Positions 19,568 to 28,229 of a stretch of 64,000 nucleotides of DNA are shown here, one piece after another. The notes under the pieces are model-generated. The model saw only the letters and a list, made by a program, of their open reading frames with translations. It was not told the origin of the DNA and ran no database searches. Positions within the stretch are counted from its first letter, which is position 1; every line of letters starts with the position of its first letter. The DNA comes from Proteocatella sp041738345. GTDB taxonomy: Bacteria > Bacillota > Clostridia > Peptostreptococcales > Filifactoraceae. Location of the stretch: assembly GCA_041738345.1 (NCBI GenBank), contig JBGSPX010000059.1, forward strand, positions 124,001 to 188,000, written 5' to 3'. Both the position numbers and the translations under genes were made by a program.

Positions 19568-20525
19568 TTTTTATTTCTCCATATTCTTTATTTAAATATA
19601 ATAATCTTTTTCCTAATAACAAATATGCATATATTTTTGTCATTTCTTTTTTATCTATATTTTGCATATTATTCAAAGAGTTAAAAAAAATCATGAACCT
19701 TGATAATATTCCATCCGTAAACATTATCTTATCCCTTGATTCTAAAAAACAAATCAAATCCATGATTTTTGAGTCAAATGAACATATTTTTCTAAATTCC
19801 GTATAATAATCTAAATTTCTTTTAATCAATGCTTCTCTATGTTCAATTTGTTTATCACAAGAAATATTTTTTCTGTTGTTATCATTATTTGAATGCTTTC
19901 TATACTTTATAATAGCTTTTTCAATATATGCTATTTCTCCTATAATACTTGCTTTTACAGCTATCCACCAATCTTCAAATTTAAGTACCTCTGGAATTGG
20001 AAAAATCTTATTTTTACATTTTGACTTTAGTAAAATAGTTCCCCCTGATACAAAATTTCGCTTTATCAATTCATACGTTTGGTTATATTTTTTAAATTCA
20101 ATATTATTTTTTAGCTTAAACGACTCCGCTATTATTTTAAGATCCTCATCTACTTCTTGCATATCTCCACAAACTAAAACTATATTTTCTTTACTCTGAA
20201 TTGTTTCAACTTGAAGTTTTATCCTATAATCAAAACACACATCATCAGCCGCATGTATCGCTATATATTCTCCCTTGGCTTCTTCTACGCCTTTATTTAT
20301 AGCTACTACTTTTCCTTTATTTTCTTTATAGTCTATAAATTTAATATTTTTATACTCTGCACAAAGTTCTAAAACTATATCGCTGGTTCTATCTAAGGAA
20401 CCATCATTCACAACTATAATTTCTATATTTTTATACGTTTGGTTTATGCAGCTAAGTATTGATTCTTTGATAAATTGTTCTCCATTATATACTGGAATTA
20501 CTATACTAACTAAGTCTTGTTCCAT
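19560..20525 (-). CDS. GT2 family glycosyltransferase
   Basis: This 321-residue GT-A glycosyltransferase of family 2 opens with SIVIPVYNGEQFIKESI. It has IIVVNDGSLDRTSDI (nucleotide-binding Asp), EYIAIHAADDVCF in the place of the DXD motif, and KFEDWWIAVKASI with the catalytic ED pair. There is no membrane segment. It overlaps RmlB by 20 bases and Wzm by 8, consistent with tight co-translation in the polysaccharide operon. As the first glycosyltransferase gene of the operon it might add an early or primer sugar, but the specificity cannot be read from sequence. Confidence 0.85.
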   Translation of the reverse strand: MEQDLVSIVIPVYNGEQFIKESILSCINQTYKNIEIIVVNDGSLDRTSDIVLELCAEYKNIKFIDYKENKGKVVAINKGVEEAKGEYIAIHAADDVCFDYRIKLQVETIQSKENIVLVCGDMQEVDEDLKIIAESFKLKNNIEFKKYNQTYELIKRNFVSGGTILLKSKCKNKIFPIPEVLKFEDWWIAVKASIIGEIAYIEKAIIKYRKHSNNDNNRKNISCDKQIEHREALIKRNLDYYTEFRKICSFDSKIMDLICFLESRDKIMFTDGILSRFMIFFNSLNNMQNIDKKEMTKIYAYLLLGKRLLYLNKEYGEIKNV

Positions 20526-21504
20526 TTTTCACATACCAATCTATTGTGTTTTTCAAGCCTTCTTCAAATTCGTATTTAGGTTTCCAATCTAAATTATGTG
20601 TTATTTTTGAATTATCTATTGCATATCTTCTATCATGACCTGGTCTATCTTTTACATAATCTATCAGATTTTCATTTTTACCTAGATATTTTATTATTTT
20701 TTTTACAACTTCTATATTTTCAACTTCATTATTTCCACCTATATTATAGGTTTCGCCTATCGTTCCTTTATGAATAACGGCATCTATTGCACTACAATGA
20801 TCTTCAACAAATAGCCAATCTCTCACCTGTTTCCCATCTCCGTATACAGGCAATTTTTTATTTTCAATACAGTTTGTTATCATCAGCGGAATTAATTTTT
20901 CTCTATTTTGATGTGGGCCATAATTGTTAGAACATCTAGTTATATTTATAGGAAGTCCATATGTTCTAAAATATGCATTTACTAGCAAATCTGAACTTGC
21001 TTTTGATGCTGAATATGGACTACTTGGCGAAATAGATGTTTTCTCTGTAAAAAAGCCTCCCCCTTCAATATCTCCATATACTTCGTCTGTTGAAATTTGA
21101 ACAAATTTTACTTTTTCTTTGAAGGTTCTGTCATTTTTATCTTCTTTATTTTTTTTCCAAAAATTCATTGCTACATCTAGTAAAATTTGTGTCCCCATTA
21201 TATTTGTAGATATAAATATTTCAGGTTCTGTTATGCTCCTGTCAACATGTGATTCTGCTGCAAAATTTACAACAATATCTATATTATGCTCTAAAAATAT
21301 ATTTTTTAATAAATCTTTATCTCTTATATCTCCATTTATAAATTTATAATTCTCTAACTGGCTTACTTCATCTAGATAGCTTATATTTCCTGCATATGTT
21401 AATAAATCCAAATTAATTATATTGTATTCATATTTATTTATCATATATTTTACAAAGTTGGAACCTATAAATCCAGCTCCACCAGTAATTAATATATTCT
21501 TCAA
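20506..21504 (-). CDS. rfbB: dTDP-glucose 4,6-dehydratase
   Basis: RfbB/RmlB converts dTDP-glucose to dTDP-4-keto-6-deoxyglucose with bound NAD. The 332-residue protein is an extended SDR: NAD-binding GGAGFIGSNFV at residues 8-18, the FAAESHVDRSI motif, STDEVYGDIEGG, and the catalytic Y-x3-K in SPSSPYSASKASSD. The length is typical. It overlaps the RmlA gene by 4 bases (ATGA). The product feeds rhamnose or another 6-deoxy sugar; RmlC and RmlD are not in the window, so the end product is open. Confidence 0.95.
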   Translation of the reverse strand: MKNILITGGAGFIGSNFVKYMINKYEYNIINLDLLTYAGNISYLDEVSQLENYKFINGDIRDKDLLKNIFLEHNIDIVVNFAAESHVDRSITEPEIFISTNIMGTQILLDVAMNFWKKNKEDKNDRTFKEKVKFVQISTDEVYGDIEGGGFFTEKTSISPSSPYSASKASSDLLVNAYFRTYGLPINITRCSNNYGPHQNREKLIPLMITNCIENKKLPVYGDGKQVRDWLFVEDHCSAIDAVIHKGTIGETYNIGGNNEVENIEVVKKIIKYLGKNENLIDYVKDRPGHDRRYAIDNSKITHNLDWKPKYEFEEGLKNTIDWYVKNGTRLS

Positions 21505-22376
21505 AGTATCTCCTCCTGAGCTAATTTCACAATATATTTTCCATAATCAGAATTGATCAATTTCTGACCTAATTCTAATAATCTTTTTCCATCTATATAT
21601 CCCATCCTATATGCTATTTCTTCTATACATGCAATATGAAGTCCTTGACGTTTTTGTACTGCATGTACAAAGTTGCTTGCTTCTAAAAATCCATCGTTTG
21701 TTCCAGTGTCCAGCCATGCCATACCTCGTCCAAAAAGCTTTACTGTTAGTTCTTTGTTTTCTAGATATACTTGATTTATTGCAGTTATTTCTAATTCTCC
21801 TCTATTTGATGGAGTTATTTTTTTAGCAATTTCTATGACTTTATTATCATAAAAATATAATCCTGGAACTGCATAATTAGATCTTGGTGCTTTAGGTTTT
21901 TCTTCTATAGACAGTACTTTGCCTTCTTTATCAAATTCTACAACTCCAAATTGAGATGGATTAAGAACATTATATCCAAAAATTGTAGCACCTTTCTTTT
22001 GTTCAAATGCTTCTTTTAAAAGTCCTGTGAAACCTTTTCCATAGAATATATTATCTCCTAATATTAATGCTACATTGTCATCTCCAATAAATTCTTCTCC
22101 AATTATAAAAGCTTCTGCTATACCTAAAGGTTTTTCTTGAATTTTGTAATGTATATTTAATCCTATATCATTACCATTCCCTAGAAGTTTTTCAAATGAA
22201 GGAGTATCACTAGGGGTTGATATTATAAGGATATCTTTTATTCCTGCAAGCATAAGCGTTGATAACGGATAATATATCATAGGTTTGTCATATATTGGTA
22301 ACAGCTGTTTTGATACTACCATTGTAAGTGGATATAGTCTTGTGCCGCTTCCTCCTGCTAAAATTATTCCCTTCAT
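21501..22376 (-). CDS. rfbA: Glucose-1-phosphate thymidylyltransferase
   Basis: RfbA/RmlA makes dTDP-glucose from glucose-1-phosphate and dTTP. The 291-residue protein has the pyrophosphorylase signature MKGIILAGGSGTRLYPLT, then KPMIYYPL, LGDNIFYG and the W-L-DTGT segment, all at expected spacing and full length. It is the first gene of the 17-gene polysaccharide operon. The start ATG follows a clear Shine-Dalgarno site (gaaggagatatagtaatg). About 120 bases of leader separate it from the proposed promoter. Confidence 0.96.
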   Translation of the reverse strand: MKGIILAGGSGTRLYPLTMVVSKQLLPIYDKPMIYYPLSTLMLAGIKDILIISTPSDTPSFEKLLGNGNDIGLNIHYKIQEKPLGIAEAFIIGEEFIGDDNVALILGDNIFYGKGFTGLLKEAFEQKKGATIFGYNVLNPSQFGVVEFDKEGKVLSIEEKPKAPRSNYAVPGLYFYDNKVIEIAKKITPSNRGELEITAINQVYLENKELTVKLFGRGMAWLDTGTNDGFLEASNFVHAVQKRQGLHIACIEEIAYRMGYIDGKRLLELGQKLINSDYGKYIVKLAQEEIL

Positions 22377-22505
22377 TACTATATCTCCTTCTTTATTTAT
22401 GTATTTATAGCTATACGAATTTACTCTACCTTAAATAAAAATATTGCTTTAATGTATATTTATATCAAATTATTATTTTAATGTATTTTTTATCACACAT
22501 TATTA

Positions 22506-22534
22506 ATTTTACCATAATATAGGTATAGTTACAA
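22506..22534 (-). promoter_or_regulatory. Likely sigma-A promoter of the polysaccharide operon
   Basis: On the minus strand, TTGTAA and TAAAAT are separated by 17 bases. The predicted start lies about 120 bases upstream of rfbA. The leader is AT-rich and shows no strong hairpin or known riboswitch pattern to my eye. No other promoter is evident inside the operon, where genes abut or overlap. Confidence 0.5.
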
Positions 22535-22552
22535 ACTTTTTATCCCACAAAC

Positions 22553-22583
22553 AAAACCACCTGTACAAATCACAGATGGCTTT
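22553..22583 (-). terminator. Terminator of the ptuAB operon
   Basis: On the minus strand, AAAGCCATCTGT pairs with ACAGGTGGTTTT around a 7-base loop, using G-U wobbles that would be A-C mismatches on the plus strand. This fixes the direction. It begins 10 bases after the ptuB stop codon. Confidence 0.7.
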
Positions 22584-22592
22584 AAGATTTTT

Positions 22593-23180
22593 CTAAAATC
22601 TATTCTTTATCACAAATCTTATTACGTTTACAAAAGCTGGTAGTTTGCCTGCGGTTTCATTTCGCTGAAGGCGTTTTTGGCTATGTCTATCCATGTAGAG
22701 ATACTGTTCAAATACCGCTTTTCGTGCCATTCTAAGGTGATGGGAATTTAGGTTTAGTACTTCTATAGTGTATCTTGCTCTTTCGTTTAGACCTTCTATT
22801 GTACCATTTGGAAGGTATCTAAAGTTTTCCTCTACATCTTTTTCTAACGGTGATATAAATTTATGTTCGTCATATATTGCCTGCTTTTTGATGCCGCAGC
22901 TACTGTTTTCACGTTTGTAGCCTTTGCAGGATGCGACCATATTCCTATAGTCAATGCTTAGTTCTGGATATAGGGATTGGGGCTTTATATGCTCTATTAT
23001 TGAGTAATCTATATTAATCTTACCACAGCAATAGGCACAAAGCTTGTGCTGTTCTTCTATAAGTTCTTCTCTGAGCTGTCTTCGGCGTTTACTATAAAGC
23101 TGTTTGTAACGTTCTACTTTTTGTTCTTTTAGGACAGAGGTGTACCATTTGGGCGGATTTTTTTTGGTTATCTTTATCAT
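22593..23180 (-). CDS. ptuB: Septu-like HNH nuclease (PtuB; TIGR02646-type)
   Basis: This 195-residue protein matches the HNH nucleases that partner AAA ATPases in Septu defence systems and in Ec78-type retrons. It has C48-AY-C51 zinc knuckle residues, E63-H64 in IIEHIKPQS, N80 in YRNMVASC, and C85 and C95 (SSCGIKK) completing the metal site. The catalytic set appears intact. The ATG overlaps the TGA of the ATPase gene by 4 bases, the usual ptuA-ptuB order. No reverse transcriptase lies nearby, so a stand-alone Septu is more likely than a retron. By analogy the nuclease degrades nucleic acid on phage infection when released by PtuA. Confidence 0.8.
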   Translation of the reverse strand: MIKITKKNPPKWYTSVLKEQKVERYKQLYSKRRRQLREELIEEQHKLCAYCCGKINIDYSIIEHIKPQSLYPELSIDYRNMVASCKGYKRENSSCGIKKQAIYDEHKFISPLEKDVEENFRYLPNGTIEGLNERARYTIEVLNLNSHHLRMARKAVFEQYLYMDRHSQKRLQRNETAGKLPAFVNVIRFVIKNRF

Positions 23181-24211
23181 TTTAAAAGTCTTGCCTTTCG
23201 TATCATTATTTCTGCCTTCAATACATCCTCATGGTTTTCTCCAACCATGGATTTTAGTTTTGCTACTGCATTTTCCGCCTCTTCTAGTTTCCCATCGTAT
23301 ATAAGGTTGTACATATGGTTTATAAATTCTAAGGTTTTTCGGTTTATCGATTCGGTGCTCATAAAGTTTTCTAGAATATAATTACTATCAAAAAAATCAA
23401 GTCTCTTTATTTCAAATAGCTTTGCTCCAAGCTCGGTATCTTCTAGACTGTAAATTTTAAAGTTATCTCCAATTTCGCCAAGCACCTGTGGAGAATGGGT
23501 CGTAACTATAAATTGGACATTTGGAAATATCTCAGAAAGCTTGGGCATTATTTTTCGTTGTAGTTTTGGATGTAAATGAAGTTCTATCTCATCTATAAGC
23601 ACTATTGCTTTTGCCGTAAATGGATTCGCAAGGTCTTGATTTTTTAGCATAAGTTTTTGGGCGATATCTGCAAATAGTGAGAGCGTAGTTTTTTCACCGT
23701 CTGAAAGATGTTTTAGGCTTAGTTTTTTGCCATACTTTTCTACGCATATTTTGCTATTATGCTTGTCTATTATTATGTTGCTGCAATCTTCTAGCATCGA
23801 AAGAATTGCTTTTTCTATTATCTTCAGCGTTCTATTTGAAAGCTTGTGGAGTTCTAGTTTCGCAACTTGGGGCATATCTGTCAAGAATCTATGAATACCA
23901 TAACTTACAAATACCTGCGCATTTATATCCTCATCTTCTTCTACGATAAGCTCTGCCTCTAATTCCGAACGCTCCTTATCATATTTTATGTCCATTATAT
24001 CTTCTGTAATGTTATGGCTGAGGAATGTTTTGGAGTCCTGTTTTTCTATAATTACCGCAGGGTTTGCAAGTAGCAGGTGTATTGCTTTTAAAATAGTTGA
24101 TTTCCCTGAACCATTTTCGCCAAATATCACTATGTTTTTTCCCTCAAAATGCAAATTGGCGGATTCAAATACTCTAAAGTCCTTTATTTTAAGTGTTTTT
24201 ATTTTCAACAA
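23177..24211 (-). CDS. ptuA: Septu-like AAA/ABC-type ATPase (PtuA)
   Basis: This 344-residue ATPase is of the SMC/OLD-like AAA_21 type. Walker A is FGENGSGKST near residue 32, the signature is LSDGEKTTL, Walker B is AIVLIDEIELHLHP, and the switch histidine is VTTHSPQV. It pairs with the downstream HNH nuclease as in Septu, where the ATPase holds and controls the nuclease. It is shorter than the PtuA proteins of roughly 500 residues that I recall, so the C-terminal sensing part may differ. The start is TTG; two TTG codons lie in tandem after GAGGAGGG, and the second is better spaced. Other OLD-family roles are possible. Confidence 0.75.
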   Translation of the reverse strand: MLKIKTLKIKDFRVFESANLHFEGKNIVIFGENGSGKSTILKAIHLLLANPAVIIEKQDSKTFLSHNITEDIMDIKYDKERSELEAELIVEEDEDINAQVFVSYGIHRFLTDMPQVAKLELHKLSNRTLKIIEKAILSMLEDCSNIIIDKHNSKICVEKYGKKLSLKHLSDGEKTTLSLFADIAQKLMLKNQDLANPFTAKAIVLIDEIELHLHPKLQRKIMPKLSEIFPNVQFIVTTHSPQVLGEIGDNFKIYSLEDTELGAKLFEIKRLDFFDSNYILENFMSTESINRKTLEFINHMYNLIYDGKLEEAENAVAKLKSMVGENHEDVLKAEIMIRKARLLK

Positions 24212-24250
24212 AAATCCCTCCTCTTTTTTGATTATATATATGTTTATACC

Positions 24251-24298
24251 CTAAAAAAGAGATATTTCCCTAAAAATCAGGTTATATCTCTTTTTTAG
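24251..24298 (-). terminator. Terminator of the hydrogenase operon
   Basis: CTAAAAAAGAGATAT at 24251-24265 is the exact complement of ATATCTCTTTTTTAG at 24284-24298, with an 18-base loop. The 15-base perfect stem ends in T-runs on either strand. It starts 4 bases after the hydA stop and lies upstream of ptuA, so it insulates the two operons. Confidence 0.8.
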
Positions 24299-24301
24299 AT
24301 A

Positions 24302-26041
24302 TTAGTAGTCTCTTTCTGTATATTTCGTATGCAGGATTTTGTGCGCCTTATGGCTTCCTGGTTCGCCGAAGTATTCATCATAAAGTTTTTTGATTACTGG
24401 ACTTTCGTGTGATTTTCTAAGTGGAAGGTTTGCATCTTCTTCGTAAAGCGCTTTGGCTCTTTCGGTTTTTAGGTCTACAAAGTTTCGCACTGAGGCTGGT
24501 TGTACGGGTTGGCCGCCTCCGTTTATGCAGCCTCCTGGGCAGCCCATTATTTCTATAAAGTGATACTGTTTTTTGCCTTCTCTTATTTCGTTTAGAAGGG
24601 CTCTAGCATTTGCAAGTCCACTTGTAACGGCTACGTTTATTTCTAAGTCGCCTACTTTGTAAGTTGCTTCTTTTATAGCGGCAGTCCCTCTTACTGCGGT
24701 AAAGTCTAGGTTTTGAAGTTCTTCGCCTGTAAGTTTTTCTACTGCGGTACGAAGTGCGGCTTCCATTACGCCTCCTGTAGCGCCAAAGATTGCACCTGCA
24801 CCTGTTGATATTCCTAGTGGGTCATCAAACTGGCCGTCTTCTAGTTTTGTAAACTGAATTCCAGCGCGTTTTATCATGCGCGCAAGTTCTCTTGTCGTTA
24901 TCGCGATATCTATATCGTATACGCCTGCCGCTGACTGATTATCTCTTCTTGCTTCGAATTTTTTAGCGGTACAAGGCATTACGGATACTACGACTATATC
25001 GTGTGGGTCTAGGTTATTTTTTTCAGCATACCAAGTTTTGGCTACGGCACCAAACATCTGTTGTGGCGATTTGCAGCTTGAAAGGTTTTTGATAAAATCG
25101 TGGAAATTGTGCTCACAGAATTTTATCCAGCCTGGTGAACATGAGGTTATAAGTGGCAGCGGCCCTCCTGTTTGGATTCTATGGATAAGTTCTTGTGATT
25201 CTTCCATTATAGTAAGGTCTGCGGCGATATCGGTATCATATACGCCTGCAAAGCCTAAGTTTTTGAGTGCAGTTACCATCTTACCTTTTACATTGCTTCC
25301 TATTGGCATTCCAAAGGCTTCACCTAGCGTAACTCTTATAGATGGCGCAGTAGCTACGATTACATGCTTACTACTATCTGCAAGCGCCGCCCAAACTTTG
25401 TCGGTATCGTCTTTTTCGGCAATTGCGCCTGTTGGACAGACTACGATGCACTGCCCACAAGATACGCAGTCGGTTTTGCCTAAATCTTCATCAAACGCAC
25501 AGCCTACATGAGTTTTGAATCCTCTTTCGTTTGCGCCTATTACGCCTACGCTCTGAAGTTTGTCGCAAGCTGCGATGCATCTTCTGCAAAGGATACATTT
25601 GTTATTATCTCTATACATATGAAGCGCAGAATCATCGGTTACATACTGCTGATTGTGCCCATCGTATTTTGCTTCGTCATCCACTTTGAAATCGTGACAT
25701 AGTTTTTGAAGCTCACAGTTATCACTTCTTATACATGACAGACATTTTCTATCGTGGGTAGAAAGAATAAGCTCTAGGGTTAGTTTTCTTGCGGTTAATA
25801 CTCTTTCTGAGTGAGTGAATATCTCCATGCCTTCCGAAAGAGGGTGTACGCATGAAGCTACTAGGTTTTTCGCACCTTTTAATTCTACTACGCATATTCT
25901 ACATGCGCCTATTTCATTTATCTCTTTAAGGTAGCATAGGGTAGGAATCTCTATATTTATCTGGTTACACGCCTGAAGTATAGTGAGGCCTTTTTCAAAT
26001 TGATATGCTACATTATTTATTTTTACATTTACACTGCTCAT
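24302..26041 (-). CDS. hydA: [FeFe]-hydrogenase catalytic subunit HydA (NAD-linked type)
   Basis: HydA reduces protons or oxidises H2 at the H-cluster. The 579-residue protein has all modules in order. The 2Fe-2S domain uses C36, C47, C50 and C64. The His-Cys3 cluster uses H96, C100, C103 and C109. Two 4Fe-4S clusters use C149/C152/C155/C159 and C192/C195/C198/C202. The H-domain has L1 T299-S-C301-S302-P-G-W, L2 MPC357TAKKFEA and L3 MGC501PGGC505, and a small-subunit tail follows. L1 has Ser where many enzymes have a second Cys. With HydB and the small Trx-like subunits it should form a cytoplasmic complex that couples H2 to NADH and ferredoxin. Confidence 0.95.
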   Translation of the reverse strand: MSSVNVKINNVAYQFEKGLTILQACNQINIEIPTLCYLKEINEIGACRICVVELKGAKNLVASCVHPLSEGMEIFTHSERVLTARKLTLELILSTHDRKCLSCIRSDNCELQKLCHDFKVDDEAKYDGHNQQYVTDDSALHMYRDNNKCILCRRCIAACDKLQSVGVIGANERGFKTHVGCAFDEDLGKTDCVSCGQCIVVCPTGAIAEKDDTDKVWAALADSSKHVIVATAPSIRVTLGEAFGMPIGSNVKGKMVTALKNLGFAGVYDTDIAADLTIMEESQELIHRIQTGGPLPLITSCSPGWIKFCEHNFHDFIKNLSSCKSPQQMFGAVAKTWYAEKNNLDPHDIVVVSVMPCTAKKFEARRDNQSAAGVYDIDIAITTRELARMIKRAGIQFTKLEDGQFDDPLGISTGAGAIFGATGGVMEAALRTAVEKLTGEELQNLDFTAVRGTAAIKEATYKVGDLEINVAVTSGLANARALLNEIREGKKQYHFIEIMGCPGGCINGGGQPVQPASVRNFVDLKTERAKALYEEDANLPLRKSHESPVIKKLYDEYFGEPGSHKAHKILHTKYTERDY

Positions 26042-26060
26042 TTTTTTCCTCCTACCTCTC

Positions 26061-27848
26061 CTATTTTTTGATTATAGCGCCGAATTTACATTTTTCCATA
26101 CACGCGCCGCACTTGATACATTTTTCTAAATCTATCTTATGCACTTTCTTAACTTCGCCGGTGATTGCATCTGCTGGACAGACTCTTGCACAAGCGGTAC
26201 AGCCTACGCACTTATCTTCTAGGATGTAGTAGCTCAAAAGGGAACGACATACTTTTGCTGGGCAGGTCTTGTCTTTGATATGGGCTACATATTCATCTCT
26301 AAAGTAGTTTATGGTTGAAAGTACTGGGTTTGGTGCGGTTTGTCCAAGGCCACATAGGGAATTTTGTTTGATATGGTGGCTTAGCTCTATAAGCTTGTCT
26401 ATATCTGCCATTTCGCCCTGACCTTTGGTTATGCGCTCTAGGATTTCGAGCAGTCTTCTCGTGCCTATTCTACATGGGGAACATTTGCCACAGCTCTCGT
26501 CTACAGTGAACTCTAGGAAGAATTTTGCGATATCTACCATGCAGTTATCTTCGTCCATTACGATTAATCCGCCTGAACCCATCATTGAGCCTATTGCGAT
26601 AAGGTTATCGTAATCTATCGGAGTATCTATTAAGCTCGCTGGGATACAGCCTCCTGAAGGGCCTCCTGTTTGTGCAGCTTTAAATTTTTTCTCGTGAGGA
26701 ATGCCACCGCCTATTTCTTCGATTATTTCTCTTAATGTAGTTCCCATTGGAACTTCAACAAGTCCTGTATGATTTATTTTTCCACCTAGCGCAAATACTT
26801 TGGTGCCTTTGGATTTTTCGGTGCCCATAGCGGCAAACCATTTTGAGCCGTTTAGGATTATTCTTGGGATGTTAGCATAGGTTTCTACATTGTTAAGGAT
26901 TGTTGGTTTTCCAAAAAGTCCTTTTTGTGCTGGAAACGGTGGTCTTGGGCGTGGTTCGCCTCTATGGCCTTCGATTGAAGTCATAAGTGCGGTTTCTTCG
27001 CCACATACAAATGCGCCTGCCCCAAGTCTTATCTCTAAGTCAAATTCAAAGCCTGTGCCGAATATATCCTCGCCAAGTAGGCCTCTTTCTTTGGCCTGAT
27101 CTATTGCGATTTGAAGGCGGTGTACCGCGATTGGGTATTCTGCTCTTACGTATACAAAGCCTTTGGTCGCACCTATTGCATAGCCTGCGATTGCCATAGC
27201 TTCGATAAGTACATGAGGGTCGCCTTCTAGGATACTTCTATCCATAAATGCGCCTGGGTCGCCTTCGTCTGCGTTACAGCATACATATTTCTGATCGGCT
27301 TCATTTACTTTGGCAAGCGCCCATTTAGTTCCTGTTGGGAAGCCTCCGCCTCCTCTTCCTCTTAGACCTGAATCTTTCACTGCATTTATTACATCATCTG
27401 GATTCATTTCAGTAAGTACTTTTGCAAGCGCTTGATAGCCATCTCTTGCTAGATATTCGTTTATATTTTCTGGGTCTATAACCCCGCAGTTTCTAAGCGC
27501 TACACGTTTTTGTTTTCTATAGAAGTCCGTGTGCGTAAGCGGCTCTATTTTGCCATCTTTTATGGTTTCTTGATATAGAAGATGTTTTACTACTCTTCCT
27601 TTTTCGATATGTTCTGACACGATTTCTTTGATATCTTTGACCTCTACTCTTGAGTAAAATGCGCCTTCTGGATATACCATCATTATTGGGCCAAGGGCAC
27701 ATAGACCAAAGCAACCTGTTCTTATTACTTTTACTTCATCTTGAAGATTTCGCTGCGTTATTTCTGCTTCTAGATGTTTTATAATTACTTCGCTGTCTGA
27801 TGAGGTACAGCCAGTTCCTCCGCAAACCAGTATATGTGAACGATACAT
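26061..27848 (-). CDS. hydB: Hydrogenase flavoprotein subunit HydB (NuoF-like)
   Basis: HydB is the NAD(H)- and FMN-binding subunit. The 595 residues hold an N-terminal thioredoxin-like 2Fe-2S domain (CGGTGCTSSDS, CFGLCALGP), a NuoF core with GLRGRGGGGFPTG for FMN/NADH and CNADEGDPGAF, an SLBB segment, the NuoF C-terminal 4Fe-4S site ESCGKCSPCRIG...C, and a C-terminal bacterial ferredoxin domain with two 4Fe-4S motifs (CVGCTACARVC, CIKCGACMEKC). This layout is that of HydB in electron-bifurcating hydrogenases such as those of Thermotoga and acetogens. Whether this complex bifurcates or simply uses NADH cannot be decided from sequence. Confidence 0.95.
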   Translation of the reverse strand: MYRSHILVCGGTGCTSSDSEVIIKHLEAEITQRNLQDEVKVIRTGCFGLCALGPIMMVYPEGAFYSRVEVKDIKEIVSEHIEKGRVVKHLLYQETIKDGKIEPLTHTDFYRKQKRVALRNCGVIDPENINEYLARDGYQALAKVLTEMNPDDVINAVKDSGLRGRGGGGFPTGTKWALAKVNEADQKYVCCNADEGDPGAFMDRSILEGDPHVLIEAMAIAGYAIGATKGFVYVRAEYPIAVHRLQIAIDQAKERGLLGEDIFGTGFEFDLEIRLGAGAFVCGEETALMTSIEGHRGEPRPRPPFPAQKGLFGKPTILNNVETYANIPRIILNGSKWFAAMGTEKSKGTKVFALGGKINHTGLVEVPMGTTLREIIEEIGGGIPHEKKFKAAQTGGPSGGCIPASLIDTPIDYDNLIAIGSMMGSGGLIVMDEDNCMVDIAKFFLEFTVDESCGKCSPCRIGTRRLLEILERITKGQGEMADIDKLIELSHHIKQNSLCGLGQTAPNPVLSTINYFRDEYVAHIKDKTCPAKVCRSLLSYYILEDKCVGCTACARVCPADAITGEVKKVHKIDLEKCIKCGACMEKCKFGAIIKK

Positions 27849-27860
27849 AGTTTCCTCCTT

Positions 27861-28220
27861 CTAAGCTTTAGTGTATTCTTCTACTATTTTGTTATTCATT
27901 ATATGGCTTTCAAATATTTCTCTTGTTTTTTGTGGTGTAAGCTTTAGATAGGTCGTCTTTTTGCCATTTGGGTCTATCACTTCGATTGTAGGTTCGTAAT
28001 TGCACATGCCCATACATTCACTCTGTACTACGGCTATATCGTGTTGGTCATATTTTTCTAATTCTTCCATAAGGGTATGTATTATGCCCTTTGCGCCTTT
28101 TTCGATTCCGCATTCGCTCATTGCTACGTTTATTCTGAATCTATATGAGTCCGCTTCTCTTATGCCAAGCTGTAATTTAGCTTCTGCGGCTGCTTTTTTG
28201 AGTTCTTCTACGCTTTTCAT
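27861..28220 (-). CDS. Small thioredoxin-like [2Fe-2S] ferredoxin subunit
   Basis: This 119-residue protein has four cysteines in a thioredoxin-like 2Fe-2S pattern: one in MSECGIEKGAKG, then SECMGMCNYEP. The fold resembles the N-terminal domain of HydB. It is a frequent small partner between the HydC and HydB genes in clostridial hydrogenase operons and probably carries electrons within the complex. Only three cysteines are obvious (one in the first motif, two in the second), so the cluster may be incomplete or use another ligand. It is 12 bases from hydB and 9 bases from hydC. Confidence 0.75.
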   Translation of the reverse strand: MKSVEELKKAAAEAKLQLGIREADSYRFRINVAMSECGIEKGAKGIIHTLMEELEKYDQHDIAVVQSECMGMCNYEPTIEVIDPNGKKTTYLKLTPQKTREIFESHIMNNKIVEEYTKA

Positions 28221-28229
28221 ACTGCCTCC

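Noticed and set aside
22553..22583. A third, decayed toxin-antitoxin cassette
   Set aside because: The terminator stem resembles the reverse complement of the cassette terminators, but no toxin frame, gataggtagc block or antisense promoter is present.
22377..22592. Retron msr/msd RNA next to the HNH-ATPase pair
   Set aside because: No reverse transcriptase gene is nearby, and the 216 bases show only a promoter, a leader and one terminator.
25038..25511. 157-codon plus-strand frame inside hydA
   Set aside because: It is antisense to a clear [FeFe]-hydrogenase and is explained by the codon pattern of that gene.
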